Assembly: GCA_000231825.2 (NCBI GenBank)
Contig: JH720350.1
Coordinates: 11,163-75,162, forward strand
Reading direction: 5' to 3'
Source: Tetrahymena elliotti 4EA
Taxonomy: Eukaryota > Ciliophora > Oligohymenophorea > Hymenostomatida > Tetrahymenidae
DNA: 64,000 nt
Part shown: positions 62,472-64,000 of the stretch, one piece after another
Position numbering within the stretch: the stretch's first letter is position 1
Layout: each line of letters opens with the position of its first letter
Notes under the pieces: generated by a model
Database searches by the model: none
Told to the model about the DNA's origin: nothing
The model's input: only the letters and a program-made list of their open reading frames with translations
Made by a program: the position numbers and the translations under genes

Positions 62472-63307
62472 AATTTAGCAAATAAGCAGTTGGGATTTTA
62501 ATATATTAAACTTCCCATTTTAGCTCGCTTTATGGATGTTCAATGACATTGATCTCTTTGAGATCTTAGGGTAGTCTTAAAAAATTTTAGAGCTTCTTAG
62601 TTATCTTAAGCAATAAGTACAACTACTGTGGTTACTCATTTCATAACTTTGATCATGGCATAACAGATTAATATTATGCAATTTACAATAATAATTTGTC
62701 CTTTTCCTCACTTATTCATTTGTATTTTGGCATATTTAGCATTCTTTTGTAAATTCTAGCTATAATTAGCAATTTTTTTGTTTACTTTCTTCTGATTTTT
62801 AATTTATTGTATTGTGATAAAACTAATAAATTGGTTTTAATTGAGCAAATTTTTATTCATAATAAAATAATAATCTTTTATTTTTTTCTTATTTCAATTA
62901 TTATTTTTTATTTTAAAAGAATTAATGAATAACTTAAAAAAAATAAAATCTATTAGAAATGTTTGCTAAAGCTTGGATTTATTGAATAAGATAATAATTT
63001 TTTAGAGCTTAATATTAATTTACTTCAAAAATGAAATATTTCTTGTCTCTAAAATATTATTTGATAAAATACTAAATTAGCAAAATACTAGTTAATCTAC
63101 TTTTAATTTTATTTTTTTTAAATTTTTAATTTATTAAAATAGAAAATGATAAAATTTTAAAGGCAAAAAATTTTATTATTGTAAATTAAAGTTAATTCTT
63201 ACAATTTTGTGCAAACAAAGAAACAAAAATAAAAATAAAAGAAAAAAATATTAATAAAAAAAATAATTTCTAAACTTAATTCAAAATTAAATTCAATTTT
63301 TCATTCA
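62472..63307. other. Intergenic, convergent gene ends
   Basis: AT-rich spacer. Its right end (63235-63307) is similar to the 3' flank of the other leishmanolysin gene (52310-52400), showing that the duplication includes non-coding DNA. Confidence 0.6.
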
Positions 63308-64000
63308 TCACATTGACAAAACTAACAACAAAAGCATTACAACTAAAGTAAATGAGCTAATAGAAGAGAACGTTTTTGCATTTATTGAGATACAAACTTG
63401 AGTGTTATTGGATAATGTTCCTGCAGGACAGGTAGTAACACAACTTTTGTCAGAAAGGTACTTTTTTATTAAATTAATTTTTAATACAAAAATAATATGA
63501 TTTAATTAATTAGTTACTTATCCATTTGGGCATGAAGTACAAGTATTTTGATCAATACAAGTTTTACAAGTATTAGAGCATTAAGAGCATGTCCAATTTG
63601 TTTAATCGCCATAATAACCTACACCACAATCAGAAACACATTTTTAATTCTACATATAGAAGTTTTAGCTGCATGTAGCACAAGTTGTTGGCTAGTAGCT
63701 ACCTACACAAGTAGTACAAGGAGATAAGCAGGTAGAAGCGTTTATACAAATTTAAACATTATTAATTGTGAAAGTTTAATAACCAGTACTGCATCTAGTG
63801 CAAGAATTACCATCTGAGCATTGATCACAATTATTTATACAAGGAGAACAAGTGAAGTTTGGTCCATTATAATACCCATTAACATCAGTACAAGTAGCTT
63901 TACAAGTATTTTAATAAAGATATTTATTATTTTCGCATGAGAGGCAACTACTAATGTTTGAACTAGAACAAGTGGCACAATTTTGAGCACATAATGTGCA
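63308..64000 (-). CDS. Second copy of the leishmanolysin-type furin-repeat C-terminus (5' end outside window)
   Basis: Two exons are visible, 63518-64000 (running off the window) and 63308-63460, with intron 63461-63517 at exactly the same place as in the gene at 52401-55590. The cysteine repeats match that gene almost residue for residue (CPNGQ just before the intron, then YLSDKSCVTTCPAGT), and the hydrophobic tail SSFTLVVMLLLLVLS again suggests GPI anchoring. The original stop codon position carries TCA, so the protein runs two residues further (Ser-Met) to TGA at 63308-63310. Whether the protease domain is present upstream cannot be seen. Probable surface protease or cysteine-repeat surface protein. 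Confidence 0.85.

Overview
This window looks like macronuclear DNA of a Tetrahymena-type ciliate (class Oligohymenophorea). It is very AT-rich, and long protein reading frames open up only if TAA and TAG are read as glutamine and TGA is the only stop. Introns are short, AT-rich and mostly GTA...TAG/AAG. The gene families (GPI-anchored cysteine-repeat surface antigens, leishmanolysin with furin-like repeats, PAS/multi-membrane proteins, axonemal dynein light chain p28) fit Tetrahymena well. The species cannot be named from the window alone; Ichthyophthirius is a less likely alternative. All gene models were read by eye under the ciliate nuclear code.

Layout. 1-691: 3' end of an ABCC-type transporter (+). 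1899-10622: three related immobilization-antigen-like surface protein genes in a row on the minus strand. The middle one is expanded by internal repeats; the third has three in-frame TGA codons and is probably a pseudogene. A 125-bp pogo/Tigger-like inverted-repeat element with TA target duplications lies between the first two (4370-4494). 10623-13360 is mostly empty. 13361-15610 (-): single-pass membrane protein with repeated DHDGKNF motifs. 17647-22278 (-): uninterrupted 1543-residue Q/N-rich protein. 23554-24794 (-): p28 axonemal dynein light chain, four exons. 28609-28872 (+): acyl-CoA-binding protein with highly expressed codon use. 29509-33703 (+): EF-hand/WD40 protein, twelve exons. 34622-39203 (+): large protein with cyclic-nucleotide-binding-like folds. 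40127-41359 (-): FAD/NAD(P)-binding oxidoreductase. 43025-43106 (-): tRNA-Leu(UAA). 43741-49579 (+): 1809-residue multi-membrane PAS-domain protein. 50147-51424 (-): B-box-like zinc finger/coiled-coil protein. 52401-55590 (-): GPI-anchored leishmanolysin fused to furin-like cysteine repeats. 56089-60157 (+): probable Dopey/DOP1 homologue, of which only the C-terminal part is secure. 60305-60919 (-): fragment of a Mutator-like transposase. 62067-62471 (+): small single-membrane-span protein. 63308-64000 (-): 3' end of a second copy of the leishmanolysin cysteine-repeat tail, cut by the window edge.

Functional themes. Three features concern the cell surface: the antigen cluster and both leishmanolysin genes encode secreted cysteine-repeat proteins with C-terminal hydrophobic tails typical of GPI attachment. 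p28 is ciliary, and the EF-hand/WD40 protein may be. Neighbouring genes on opposite strands do not form operons, as expected in a ciliate. The most interesting points are the TGA-only decay of the third antigen copy, the pogo-like miniature element, the transposase fragment facing the Dopey-like gene, the recent duplication of the leishmanolysin 3' end including its untranslated flank, and an in-frame TGA inside a PAS-domain coding stretch that must be either intron or lesion.
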